Shown: positions 7,944-16,248, numbered from the stretch's first letter. The stretch: 40,862 bases of DNA from Oscillospiraceae bacterium (GCA_017415425.1 JAFQGT010000004.1:1-40862), one strand, 5' to 3'. Made by a program: numbers and translations. The notes: generated from the sequence alone by a model not told the origin.

Positions 7944-8022
7944 GGACTCAAACCCCGAATGTGAGTCTTGTTATATTCTCGGTTGTTGTTTTCTGCCGGG
8001 CGATCCGGCTGGAAACAACCCC
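7944..8022 (+). promoter_or_regulatory. Intercistronic hairpins before the binding-protein gene
   Basis: Two stems are visible: GACTCA/TGAGTC (about 7947-7968), and GGTTGTT with inner TGCCGG/CCGGC closing on AACAACC (about 7982-8020). Neither is followed by a T-tract, so they look more like mRNA processing or stability elements than terminators. Such elements often let the downstream binding protein be made in excess. Confidence 0.45.
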
Positions 8023-8057
8023 CCTAAAGACATTTTGAAGACTAGGAGGAGTATGCA

Positions 8058-10070
8058 ATGAAAAACATGAAATGGTTCACCCGTATGTTGGCACTGCTGC
8101 TGGTAGCGACTATGGTTTTGGCTGGCTGTGGCAAGACGAATGTTGATTCTACCGAACCCACCAATAACAAGACACCTGACAATAACGGCGAAACACCCTA
8201 TTGGGAATTGCTGGATGAGGTGCAGGACACTTCCGATCTGCCCACTTGGACTGGCGATAAGCTGGAGGTCACCATCTGGGTTAGCGCCGGTTCCGATGCT
8301 TCAATGGGTAACTACACCCCTGATGCCCCTGTGTGGAAGGAACTGGAGCGTGTTACCGGTGTTATCTTTAACCACGAGGAAAGTTACGGCAACGGTGGTG
8401 GCTCCATCGACGCAAAGCTGCCTATGGTTATCGCCTCTGGCCGACTGCCCCACGTGATCCTGGGCTACGGCTGTGAGAACCAGCTGCTGGAGCTGTTCCA
8501 GGAGGATTATCTGGTTGACCTGACTCCCTACTATGAGGACGGCACTCTGGATCAGCTGACTAAGGTTCTGCCTGTTGAAGAATGCACACCGTATATTTAT
8601 AAAAACTATATGGATGAAGAGGGAAGCATTTATGCCATCCCTGTGACCTATGCTGGTTCCGAGATCAATATCGCTAAGGTTTGGGACGCTGCAAACATTG
8701 AAGTTGACGGCTATGATCCGCAATACTACGCCACTTATGGTGACAGACCCCATACCTGGAGCGGCATCGGCGGTGACGCTGTATATATCCGTGACGACGT
8801 TTTGCAGGCTGTTCGCCCCGGCGCTCTGACCCTGGAAGATATTCGCGATATCTATATGGAAGATGGTACATTCACCGAAGAGCAGCTCTTTGATGTTGGT
8901 CTGAAGTCTGCTGATGATTTCTGGAAGCTGCTGCGGGACATCAAGGCTGAGTTGGATGCCAACCCCGGCAAGTACACCGACTTCAACGGTGAAACCTGTG
9001 AAGTTATGCAGGGTTCCTTTGTCGAGGGTGATAACTGGAGATACTCCGTTAACCTGTGCCAGTGGCTGTATCAGATTCCTGCTAACACTGACTATTTCTG
9101 CTTCGCTGATTACACTCCTGAAAGTGAAGACGACCTGCTGCAGTGGGCATTCCTGTCTGACTTCTATGTGGATCACTGGAGAGAATTGAGCAAGCTGGTT
9201 CGTGAAGATGTTATCTCCAAGAACTCCTGGGTTGACAACAACGCTATCTTCAACGAGAAGCTGTATGCCGGCCACTACCTGGTCTGCTACGGTGGATTGA
9301 ACCTCCAGGAAGCTGGCGGCTACACCTACCGTCCTATTTGGGTAGATGCTCCTTACAATGCTTACGAAGTCGGCGGTTTCAGCACCGTTAACTACCTGTA
9401 CCCCCTGGCTCTGTTCAAGGATGCCTTCACGGATGAAGAACTGGAACAGTTCCTGCACTGCCTCAACTACCTGAACTCTGATGTTGGCTGTGCAAACTTC
9501 CTGTGGGGTCCCGAATCTGCCGGTTGGGTCGCTTATGACGAGAACGGTGACAGATACTTTGTGGACGAAGATGTGGAAGAGTATATGCTTGATGCTTCCT
9601 CCATCGACGGTAACGAAGATCCTATGTGGAACGGTCTGTTTAACATTTACGGTCACAGCTGTGTCTGGTGGCCCCTTGGTGTCCGCTCTGCAATAGTAAA
9701 GCCCAGCTACACTCTGGCCGATACAATGGAAAGACGGGAAGAGGATGCTATAAGGTTGTTCTGCCCCGGTATTCTGGAAGGTCGCTCTGAGGGCGAAAAC
9801 TCTGTGTTTATGAACTCTGCACCACAGGTTCACGTTTGGGGTATGCAGTTCGAGTACTGCCAGCAGTTCTGGAATGCTCGTACGGGTTTTGAGGATCGTA
9901 TCAAGAAGATGATCGTTTCTGAGACCGATGCAGACTTTGACAAGCAGCTGGCTGAGCTGAAGGCCTACACTGAGGCTAACGGCTTGACCGATGAAAACCT
10001 GGCAGATTTCAACGCAAAATACGTTGAAGAGAACAGAGACCTGCTGGTCGCTGCAGGAATCATCGATTAA
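8058..10070 (+). CDS. Extracellular solute-binding lipoprotein of the sugar importer
   Basis: A 670-residue lipoprotein. The signal peptide has lipobox LAGC with the acylated Cys at residue 24, followed by a Thr/Asn/Pro linker to about residue 45. The mature part is a large type-I-type sugar-binding protein like LplA/YtcQ, with many aromatic residues suited to glycan stacking. At 670 residues it is longer than the usual 450-560, suggesting a larger ligand. It captures substrate outside the cell and delivers it to the two permeases just upstream. GGAGGAG lies eight bases before ATG and a strong terminator follows at 10106-10142. Substrate cannot be deduced from sequence alone. Confidence 0.9.
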   Translation: MKNMKWFTRMLALLLVATMVLAGCGKTNVDSTEPTNNKTPDNNGETPYWELLDEVQDTSDLPTWTGDKLEVTIWVSAGSDASMGNYTPDAPVWKELERVTGVIFNHEESYGNGGGSIDAKLPMVIASGRLPHVILGYGCENQLLELFQEDYLVDLTPYYEDGTLDQLTKVLPVEECTPYIYKNYMDEEGSIYAIPVTYAGSEINIAKVWDAANIEVDGYDPQYYATYGDRPHTWSGIGGDAVYIRDDVLQAVRPGALTLEDIRDIYMEDGTFTEEQLFDVGLKSADDFWKLLRDIKAELDANPGKYTDFNGETCEVMQGSFVEGDNWRYSVNLCQWLYQIPANTDYFCFADYTPESEDDLLQWAFLSDFYVDHWRELSKLVREDVISKNSWVDNNAIFNEKLYAGHYLVCYGGLNLQEAGGYTYRPIWVDAPYNAYEVGGFSTVNYLYPLALFKDAFTDEELEQFLHCLNYLNSDVGCANFLWGPESAGWVAYDENGDRYFVDEDVEEYMLDASSIDGNEDPMWNGLFNIYGHSCVWWPLGVRSAIVKPSYTLADTMERREEDAIRLFCPGILEGRSEGENSVFMNSAPQVHVWGMQFEYCQQFWNARTGFEDRIKKMIVSETDADFDKQLAELKAYTEANGLTDENLADFNAKYVEENRDLLVAAGIID

Positions 10071-10105
10071 ACAATTACTTCAATCTCGTTTTTTGACGTA
10101 AAGTA

Positions 10106-10142
10106 GGGGGGAGAGATGGTCGGGCACCTCTCCCCCCTTTTT
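10106..10142 (+). terminator. Terminator of the importer operon
   Basis: Stem GGGGGGAGAG / CTCTCCCCCC with a 12-base loop followed by TTTTT, a textbook intrinsic terminator after the binding-protein gene. Confidence 0.95.
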
Positions 10143-10163
10143 CTCGTAACGAAACAAAATTTT

Positions 10164-10193
10164 TTGAAGACACTGGCTGAAACCGTTTATAAT
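10164..10193 (+). promoter_or_regulatory. Promoter of the GH109-like gene pair with a cre-like site
   Basis: TTGAAG (10164-10169), 18 bases, TATAAT (10188-10193). The segment TGAAACCGTTTATA (10178-10191) matches the catabolite-responsive element pattern TGWAANCGNTNWCA with one mismatch at the penultimate base, and it overlaps the spacer and -10 box. This suggests CcpA repression when preferred sugars are present. Confidence 0.65.
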
Positions 10194-10314
10194 AAGCGGA
10201 TATTACAATTGTAGATGCCGCACCCGATCTGCTGCACAACGCAACTTATGAGGCAGGAAGTGCCTCGTTGAAATGAAACAAAAGATGAGAAACCAATCGG
10301 TTAGGAGAATAACA

Positions 10315-11595
10315 ATGAAGGAAAAAATCAAGGTTGGCTACATTGGTCTTGGCGGACGAGGACTCAACGTGCTGCAAGAAAACTTCATAAAGATGGAGGA
10401 CGTTGAGATCAAATATCTCTGCGATGTTCTGGAAAGCAGAATGCAACTGGCAGTGGAACTGTTTGAGAAGGATGGACTGCCTATTCCTATCACAACCACT
10501 TGTTCTGACGATATTATGAACGACCCTGAGGTGGATGCAGTGGTTATAATGACCGGCTGGAACACCCACATAGATCTGGCAAAGAAATCGATGCTGGCAG
10601 GCAAGTATACCGCTATCGAGGTGGGCTGCGCATATGACCTGCAGGAGTGCTTCGATCTGATTGATATTTACGAGCAGACTAAGTCTCCTCTTATGATGCT
10701 GGAAAACTGCTGCTACGGCCGTAATGAGATGATGGCACTGCGACTGGTGAAGGAAGGCATCTTTGGTGAGATCGTTCACTGCCGCGGCGGTTATCGCCAT
10801 TACCTGCCCAGTGAGGACCTGTTCCCCGAGAGAGCCTATAATCACTACCGTGCTCACGAGTATGTCAACCGGAACTGCGAGCAGTATCCCACTCACGAGC
10901 TGGGCCCCATTTGCAAGTGCTTGAATATCAACCGTGGCAACCGACTGATGAAGCTGACATCCACTGCTTCTAAGAGCAGAGCCTTGAAGGATTATGTTAC
11001 AAGATACTTGCCGGAAGACAGCGAGTTTCAGAACGTCGAGTTCAAACAGGGTGATATTGTCAACACAATAATCACCTGCGCCAACGGCGAAACTATCCTG
11101 CTGACCCTGGATACCACTTTGCCGATTCCTTACTACAGCCGTGACTTTACCGTCCGCGGAACCAAGGGCTGCTTCGAGGAGGATCGCTTCACTGTCTTCC
11201 TGGAGGGTCAAACGGAAGATTTCCTGCTGTATCCCGGAATGAAGGCCGATGAGGTCTTCAACAAGAAGCAGGAGAAGGATTTTGCCCTGTATGACCACCC
11301 CCTGTGGGCTGAGTATGTAAAAACCGAAATGCGTGGCGGTCACGGCGGTTTTGACTGGCTGGTGTGCCGTGCTTTCGTGGAGAGCGTGAAGAGAGGAATC
11401 GAAACCCCCATTGATGCCTATGATACCGTTACATTGATGGCAATTGCTCCTCTGTCTGAAATGTCCATTCAAAAGGGCGGTATGCCTGTGAGCATTCCTG
11501 ACTTTACCAGAGGTAAGTGGATCCGTCGGGAGCCGCCTCTGCAAACCAAGTACTCTCTGGATGAGATCGTTACTGATCCCGATACCCCCATCTGA
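10315..11595 (+). CDS. GH109-like Gfo/Idh/MocA protein (NAD-dependent glycosidase or oxidoreductase), copy 1
   Basis: A 426-residue protein with an N-terminal Rossmann fold (GYIGLGGRGLN) and a Gfo/Idh/MocA C-terminal domain. Several segments recall glycoside hydrolase family 109: MMLENCCYGRNEM, QYPTHELGPICKCLNINRG with His194, GGHGGFDWLV, and the ending PDFTRGKW. GH109 enzymes hold NAD tightly and cleave glycosides by transient oxidation at C3, elimination and water addition. The start at 10315 has TAGGAGAATAAC upstream; an ATG 42 bases earlier has none. The next gene is a close paralogue in the same operon. Alternative: an ordinary sugar dehydrogenase. The family is sure; the glycosidase activity is an inference. 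Confidence 0.87.
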   Translation: MKEKIKVGYIGLGGRGLNVLQENFIKMEDVEIKYLCDVLESRMQLAVELFEKDGLPIPITTTCSDDIMNDPEVDAVVIMTGWNTHIDLAKKSMLAGKYTAIEVGCAYDLQECFDLIDIYEQTKSPLMMLENCCYGRNEMMALRLVKEGIFGEIVHCRGGYRHYLPSEDLFPERAYNHYRAHEYVNRNCEQYPTHELGPICKCLNINRGNRLMKLTSTASKSRALKDYVTRYLPEDSEFQNVEFKQGDIVNTIITCANGETILLTLDTTLPIPYYSRDFTVRGTKGCFEEDRFTVFLEGQTEDFLLYPGMKADEVFNKKQEKDFALYDHPLWAEYVKTEMRGGHGGFDWLVCRAFVESVKRGIETPIDAYDTVTLMAIAPLSEMSIQKGGMPVSIPDFTRGKWIRREPPLQTKYSLDEIVTDPDTPI

Positions 11596-11616
11596 TCAGA
11601 CTAGGAGGATATGTAT

Positions 11617-12876
11617 ATGAAGAAGATCGTTAAAGTTGGCTATATTGGCCTTGGCAGACAGGGCTTCTCTATGCTAAACCGGGGTTTCTCCGAAATGAAA
11701 GATGTGCAGATCGTGATCGTGTGTGATCTGGATGAGAGCAAGCTCCAGAAGGCTGTGGATATGCTGGTGGAGAAGGGTAGACCTGCTCCCAAAATCACCA
11801 AGGACTATCAGGATGTTGTAAACGATCCGGAAATCGACGCGGTTATCATTGCCAGCGGTTGGAACACCCATATGGCTATGGCCAAGGCATCTGTGCTGGC
11901 CGGTAAATACACTGCTGTAGAAGTAGGTTGTGCTTATGACTTGCAGGAGTGCTTCGACCTGATCGAGGCTTATGAAAAGACCAAGGCTCCTCTGATGATG
12001 CTGGAGAACTGCTGCTACGGCCGGGACGAGTTGATGGTGCTGAATATGGTCAAACAGGGCCTGTTTGGTGAAATCGTCCACTGCAAGGGCGGCTATATGC
12101 ACTACCTGCCCTGTACCGAGCTGCTAGTAGCAGGACAGTTTAATCACTACCGCCTCCAGGAGTACATCCACAGAAACTGTGAGCAGTATCCCACTCATCA
12201 GTTGGGCCCCATCTCCAAGTGTCTTAGCCTGAACCGCGGCAACCGGATGATGAAGCTCACCTCTGTTGCTTCCAAGAGCAGAGCCTTGAATGAGTATATC
12301 AAAAAATACCGGCCTGAGGAAGAATTGCAGAATCTGGAGTTTAAGCAGGGCGATATTGTCAACACTGTGATCACCTGTGCCAACGGTGAGACTATTCTGC
12401 TGACGCTGGATACCACGCTGCCTCGTCCCTACTACAGCCGCGATTTTGCTGTCCGCGGCACCAGAGGCTGCTATACAGAAGACCGCTACTCTGTGTTCCT
12501 TGAGGAAGGCAGACATTGCGATTGGAGCGATATGAACAACCGCGAAAAGTTCTACGAGACGCACGACCATCCTCTGAACAAGGAGTACTACTCCGGCGAG
12601 CAGAAGGGCGGACACGGCGGTATCGACTGGTTGGTATACCGCGCCTTTATCGAGAGCGTGAAGAACGAGACCAACACCCCCATCGATGCTTACGACACCG
12701 TCAGCTGGATGGCAATTGCCCCCTTGTCTGAGATGTCTATTCAGTTGGGCGGCGCACCTGTGGATGTGCCTGACTTTACCAAGGGCAAGTGGATCCGTCG
12801 GGAGCCTCCTGTTACCGGTAAGTATAGTCTGGATGTGGTGGTATCCGATCCCGATACGCCTATCATCCCGGAATAA
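11617..12876 (+). CDS. GH109-like Gfo/Idh/MocA protein, copy 2 (paralogue of copy 1)
   Basis: A 419-residue tandem paralogue of the upstream gene, alignable along its whole length with long identical stretches such as EVGCAYDLQECFDLI and MMLENCCYGR. It keeps GYIGLGRQG, QYPTHQLGPISKC with His194 at the same position, and KGGHGGIDWLVYRA. The most visible divergence is in one loop (residues ~295-330) and around CTELLVAG, which may alter substrate choice. The start at 11617 is preferred because AGGAGG ends eight bases before it; the ATG at 11611 is only two bases from AGGAGG. It probably acts on a related glycoside or the opposite anomer, or forms a heteromer with copy 1. Activity not proven. Confidence 0.87.
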   Translation: MKKIVKVGYIGLGRQGFSMLNRGFSEMKDVQIVIVCDLDESKLQKAVDMLVEKGRPAPKITKDYQDVVNDPEIDAVIIASGWNTHMAMAKASVLAGKYTAVEVGCAYDLQECFDLIEAYEKTKAPLMMLENCCYGRDELMVLNMVKQGLFGEIVHCKGGYMHYLPCTELLVAGQFNHYRLQEYIHRNCEQYPTHQLGPISKCLSLNRGNRMMKLTSVASKSRALNEYIKKYRPEEELQNLEFKQGDIVNTVITCANGETILLTLDTTLPRPYYSRDFAVRGTRGCYTEDRYSVFLEEGRHCDWSDMNNREKFYETHDHPLNKEYYSGEQKGGHGGIDWLVYRAFIESVKNETNTPIDAYDTVSWMAIAPLSEMSIQLGGAPVDVPDFTKGKWIRREPPVTGKYSLDVVVSDPDTPIIPE

Positions 12877-12926
12877 GTGATACAACACGGGGACAACTAT
12901 AACCTAAATAAAAGACAATGAATCAG

Positions 12927-13013
12927 AAACACGACCACGGATTGTCAAGAAGTGTAGAACCTGTTAAGATCGGTCATATGCACTTTTTGCGTGGTCGTGT
13001 TTTACTTTTTGCT
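12927..13013 (+). terminator. Long-armed hairpin after the GH109-like pair
   Basis: A perfect 13-bp stem AAACACGACCACG (12927-12939) / CGTGGTCGTGTTT (12990-13002) encloses about 50 bases that can fold further (AAGTG/CACTT inside). It is followed by TACTTTTT. It may terminate or attenuate transcription into the isomerase gene at 13034, which has no promoter of its own that I can recognise. Confidence 0.65.
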
Positions 13014-13033
13014 TAAAGTAAAGGAATGATGGT

Positions 13034-13880
13034 ATGAATTTTACAATGTACGCAGGCCTTAGCCAGATGTTCCGGAAGGATGGAATTGAAGAGACCGCCG
13101 CTTATGCCAAGGAACTGGGATACTCCTCAGTGGAATTTTTTTCAGAGCGTAATACAGCCCCAGTACATCACGTCACCGGCAACTCCTGCCGAGGCTGCGC
13201 AGTGCAAAAAGGTGCTGGAAGATTATGGACTGTTCACCGCCTGCCACTCTGTTCTTGCCAATGTCAGAAGATGCCCTGACAGCAAGGAGAATCTGATCAA
13301 ACAGGTGGAGATCGCGGCAGAACTGGGCAGCCCCTTGTTCCATCATACCCTGATCCCTGAGTACAATGTGGATATTTCTGGCTACAATGAAGAAATTGCA
13401 CGAGCCGTGGAAGTGGCAGTGGCAGTTGCCAATAGGGCAGCAGAACTGGGTATTACCTGCATCTACGAGGAGCAGGGTGCATTTGTCAACGGCGTAGAGG
13501 GCTTTGACGGTTTTTACAAACTGATGAAGTCCGCTTGCAAAAATGTAGGCGTCTGCGGAGACTTCGGAAATATTCTGTTCGTCAATGAAAAACCCGAGGA
13601 TTTTTTGCGGGCTTACGGTAGCCAGATCCGCCATATCCACGTAAAAGACTATTTGCTGAAGAAAGCACCTGCTGCGCCCGGTATGTACTGGGCACCGGCG
13701 TTGGATAACCACTGGCTGCGGGATACCATTATCGGAGACGGCATCGTGAATTTGGATGCCTGTATGCAGATACTCCGGGAAGTCGGTTATCAGGGTGCAT
13801 TTGCTTTGGAGAACGGACACCCGGAACCCTTTGAATCGGGTGTAAAACAGGCAATGAATCTTTTGCGCCAATATTGGTAA
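13034..13880 (+). pseudogene. Second sugar phosphate isomerase/epimerase, frameshifted at a T7 run
   Basis: Two overlapping frames together give one intact TIM-barrel isomerase of about 280 residues. The first frame (start 13034, AAAGGAATGATGG upstream) runs MNFTMYAGLSQM...YSSVEFF. It leaves register at TTTTTTT (13136-13142) and continues one frame over with QSVIQPQYITSPATPAEAAQ to the stop at 13880. Removing one T restores a continuous protein. Metal-ligand-like segments are all in the second frame: CIYEEQG, VCGDFGN, RHIHVKD and FALENGH. Either this is a true inactivating insertion, a sequencing error, or polymerase slippage on T7 makes some full-length product. A second-frame ATG at 13080 lacks a good ribosome-binding site. 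Context suggests it acts with the GH109-like enzymes. Confidence 0.8.
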
Positions 13881-14011
13881 AGCGAAAAGAAAACGGTGAT
13901 TTTTTGTACAGAATGGATTTGTTGTGCAGCAAGCGTTTTCGCTGTCTGGTGATCCCATCAGCTGCGCTAAGACTTTCTATGCAGAAAGTGGAGTAAGTAA
14001 GATTTACAAAA

Positions 14012-14049
14012 ATTACTGCCATCGACCTATTTAGGCCGATGGCAGTAAT
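14012..14049. terminator. Bidirectional terminator between the isomerase and the response regulator
   Basis: ATTACTGCCATCG / CGATGGCAGTAAT form a perfect stem around a 12-base loop, located between two convergent genes. The preceding 13881-14011 holds a weak AGCGAAAA/TTTTCGCT pairing and no convincing gene. Confidence 0.7.
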
Positions 14050-14067
14050 AGTACAATGCATATTCAA

Positions 14068-15348
14068 TTAAGTGTGCTTGATCCGGTATGCAGTGGGGGC
14101 TAAACCAGTGTAGCGCTTGAAAGCAAGATAAAAGCTTGTCTTGGAACTGTAACCCACAAGCTCTGCGATCCGGGCAATGCTTTCTTCGCTTTCTGTAAGC
14201 AGGACCATAGCTTTGTCCATACGGTACTGGGTGATGTATCCAAAAATGGTAGTGCCGCACTCTGAGGTAAAGCAATGATTAGCGTAGGTGGGGGAGAGGA
14301 ATACGTGCTGTGCCACATCGTTGGTAGTCAGCGGGTTCATATAATTTTCCTCAATATAGGTACGCATAATGGCCACGATCTCGCTGTACTCCATAGTTAA
14401 AGAAGTGTCCTGAAGCTCGTCTACCGTGGGTGCCATAAATAAATCAGAATAAGAAGCAATGGGCGTTGTGGTTTCTGCTTGGGTCAGGTACTCCAGAACT
14501 TCCTGCGCCTGCCGGTAAAGTACCGGAAGATCGGTAAAGTTCTCGGACGGGGAGCTGTAGCCCATTGTGATGTGCAGATTGGTTTTTGCTTCTACATCCA
14601 GACATACCTTGGCCAGCAAATCAGAAACGGAAAGTTCCTGGTCCCGGTACAGCAGCAAGAATGCGCTTTGCTGATTGCCAGTCAGCATAGGGATGATCTG
14701 CGTTTCTTTTAAGTCATAGGACAGGATCGATTGCAAATAGTTGTATGTTTGCAGTTTGTTGTGGGTGTCTAGCGGAGCTTCCAGTGCAAAACAGGTGAGG
14801 ACCAGATTGGTGGCAGGGGCGACGGTAAGACCCAATTGTGACAGCTCTTCCCGAATATGCGCCTCATCATCTGCGTAGAAGAGAAGGGTGGAAACATAGT
14901 GGGACAGGGCGGTTTTTCGATAATACTCTTGTTGAGAATGGGTTTTCTGCTGCTCAAAATGCAGCAGCTGCTCCTGTCGCAGTTGATCCAGAACCCTGCC
15001 GGTGATATCTAACAGCTGATTTAGACGGACGGGTTTCAGAATGTAGTCGAAAATGCCCAGTTTCAGCGCAGTTCTTGCATAATCAAATTCCGAGTAACTG
15101 GAAATGAAAATGATTTTGATATTGGCTTTCAGATTGTTCAGTTCCGTAGCCAGTTGAAGGCCATCCATAATGGGCATAGATATATCCGTGATAACCAGAT
15201 CGGGGAGATCCTTTTTGGCGGCATCCAGCAGATCCTTGCCATTGGAGAATGTGCCAACCAACTCAAAACCGAAGCTCTCCCAGTCGGTGATCTCGCTTAG
15301 TTCCTGCAGGATATGGGGATTGTCGTCGGCAATCATAAGATGAAACAT
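14068..15348 (-). CDS. YesN-type response regulator (REC plus AraC HTH)
   Basis: A 426-residue regulator. The receiver domain (residues 1-120) has the acidic pair DD at 8-9, phosphoacceptor Asp55 in LVITDISMP, and Lys105 in LKPVRL. A middle region of about 200 residues follows, and the C-terminal ~100 residues carry an AraC double helix-turn-helix (TNDVAQHVFLSPTYANHCF, then IARIAELVGYSSKTSFYLAF). It partners with YesM-type kinases to control sugar ABC importers. The only such kinase in view is at 868-2691, about 11 kb away, with the importer locus between. AAAGGAGCACGATTTT precedes the ATG, and a promoter lies at 15420-15448. Confidence 0.93.
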   Translation of the reverse strand: MFHLMIADDNPHILQELSEITDWESFGFELVGTFSNGKDLLDAAKKDLPDLVITDISMPIMDGLQLATELNNLKANIKIIFISSYSEFDYARTALKLGIFDYILKPVRLNQLLDITGRVLDQLRQEQLLHFEQQKTHSQQEYYRKTALSHYVSTLLFYADDEAHIREELSQLGLTVAPATNLVLTCFALEAPLDTHNKLQTYNYLQSILSYDLKETQIIPMLTGNQQSAFLLLYRDQELSVSDLLAKVCLDVEAKTNLHITMGYSSPSENFTDLPVLYRQAQEVLEYLTQAETTTPIASYSDLFMAPTVDELQDTSLTMEYSEIVAIMRTYIEENYMNPLTTNDVAQHVFLSPTYANHCFTSECGTTIFGYITQYRMDKAMVLLTESEESIARIAELVGYSSKTSFYLAFKRYTGLAPTAYRIKHT

Positions 15349-15419
15349 AAAATCGTGCTCCTTTGCTAATAGGGATAACCGTCCGGGCGTGAGTCACCCA
15401 CTTCTGAATAGATAAATAA

Positions 15420-15448
15420 ATTATACAATTCAATTAACTTGAAATCAA
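15420..15448 (-). promoter_or_regulatory. Promoter of the response regulator gene
   Basis: On the minus strand: TTGATT (15448-15443), 17 bases, TATAAT (15425-15420), about 70 bases before the start codon. Confidence 0.7.
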
Positions 15449-15559
15449 CCACCAAGATGCAACAAACTGACAGATAATGAAAAAATGTCTGGTTCTCCTC
15501 TTGCATTTAGGTGTTATTTGTGGTTTACTTATAGCTAGGAAAACGTGGGCATTACAAAT

Positions 15560-15597
15560 CCTTCTGCCGGGTCATTCCGGGGTGCTCACGGGTAGAA
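15560..15597 (+). promoter_or_regulatory. Structured leader before the YhcH-like gene
   Basis: TTCTGCC pairs with GGTAGAA, enclosing a small CCGG/CCGG stem, just ahead of the ribosome-binding site at about 15601-15612. No promoter is obvious in 15449-15560. The fold does not match a riboswitch class that I recognise. Confidence 0.3.
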
Positions 15598-15619
15598 CAA
15601 AAAGGAAAGGTGAAAAGAT

Positions 15620-16075
15620 ATGATTACAGGTAATATTAAAGATTGTAAACGCTACAGCGGTATGAACGAAGCCTTTGCAAAGGCATTTGCGTTTTTGCAG
15701 ACACTTACCGAGGAATCTATGGATGAAAAGATCGATGAGGGCGGTGTCAGAGGCGATATTTCCGTGATCAAAAAGAGCGACACGACGGCTGATGGCAGCC
15801 CCAAGCCCTTTGAGGCCCACAGAAAGTACATTGACATTCACTTCGTGGTAAAGGGCGAAGAGCGGTTCGGCTATGCCCACATTGACACACTGATACCTGC
15901 AACTGAGTATGACGAAACTGACGACTACCAGTTGCTAACCGGTAAGCCAGATTTCCTGACATTGCGTCCTGGTGATTTTTGCATTACTTACCCCGAAGAC
16001 GCCCATATGCCCTGTATGACCACCGACGGCGAAGCGGAAGTCAAGAAGGTCATTCTGAAGATCGCCGACCAATAA
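15620..16075 (+). CDS. YhcH/YjgK/YiaL-family protein (probable sugar anomerase)
   Basis: A 151-residue cupin-like protein of the DUF386 (YhcH/YjgK/YiaL, EbgC-related) family. The segments PFEAHRKYIDIHFVVKGEERFG and CITYPEDAHMPCM carry the conserved His and acidic residues. A characterised member, NanQ (YhcH), speeds anomer interconversion of sialic acid, and EbgC binds beta-galactosidase. A mutarotase-like role on a sugar released by the neighbouring locus is therefore likely. AAAGGTGAAAAGAT precedes ATG. It is divergent from the response regulator and stands alone. The frameshifted sialate esterase at 19.5 kb hints weakly at sialylated glycans, but no Nan pathway genes are present here. Confidence 0.88.
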   Translation: MITGNIKDCKRYSGMNEAFAKAFAFLQTLTEESMDEKIDEGGVRGDISVIKKSDTTADGSPKPFEAHRKYIDIHFVVKGEERFGYAHIDTLIPATEYDETDDYQLLTGKPDFLTLRPGDFCITYPEDAHMPCMTTDGEAEVKKVILKIADQ

Positions 16076-16174
16076 TTTCCCATAAACCCATACGGAAAGC
16101 TTAATATGTGGGAATTACGGAAGGTATGATGTGCTTGCACAATGGGAACTTCCTGTACTGGAAAACATTACAGC

Positions 16175-16203
16175 TTGTTTTTGGAGAGCAGATGGAATAA
16201 AAT
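16175..16203 (+). promoter_or_regulatory. Promoter of the Cys-rich mini-gene
   Basis: TTGTTT (16175-16180), 17 bases, TAAAAT (16198-16203). This places the transcript start near 16210, about 38 bases before the mini-gene start codon. Confidence 0.5.
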
Positions 16204-16248
16204 GAATCCTGTCCTCGCGAGACAAATCCTGAATAGGAGGTCAGAGGT

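Noticed and set aside
10246-11544. Antisense 432-codon frame opposite the GH109-like gene
   Set aside because: The sense strand has clear family motifs and a ribosome-binding site; the antisense product is low in recognisable structure.
13912-13995. 27-codon frame after the frameshifted isomerase
   Set aside because: No ribosome-binding site and no pattern in the peptide, unlike the Cys-rich mini-gene at 16249.
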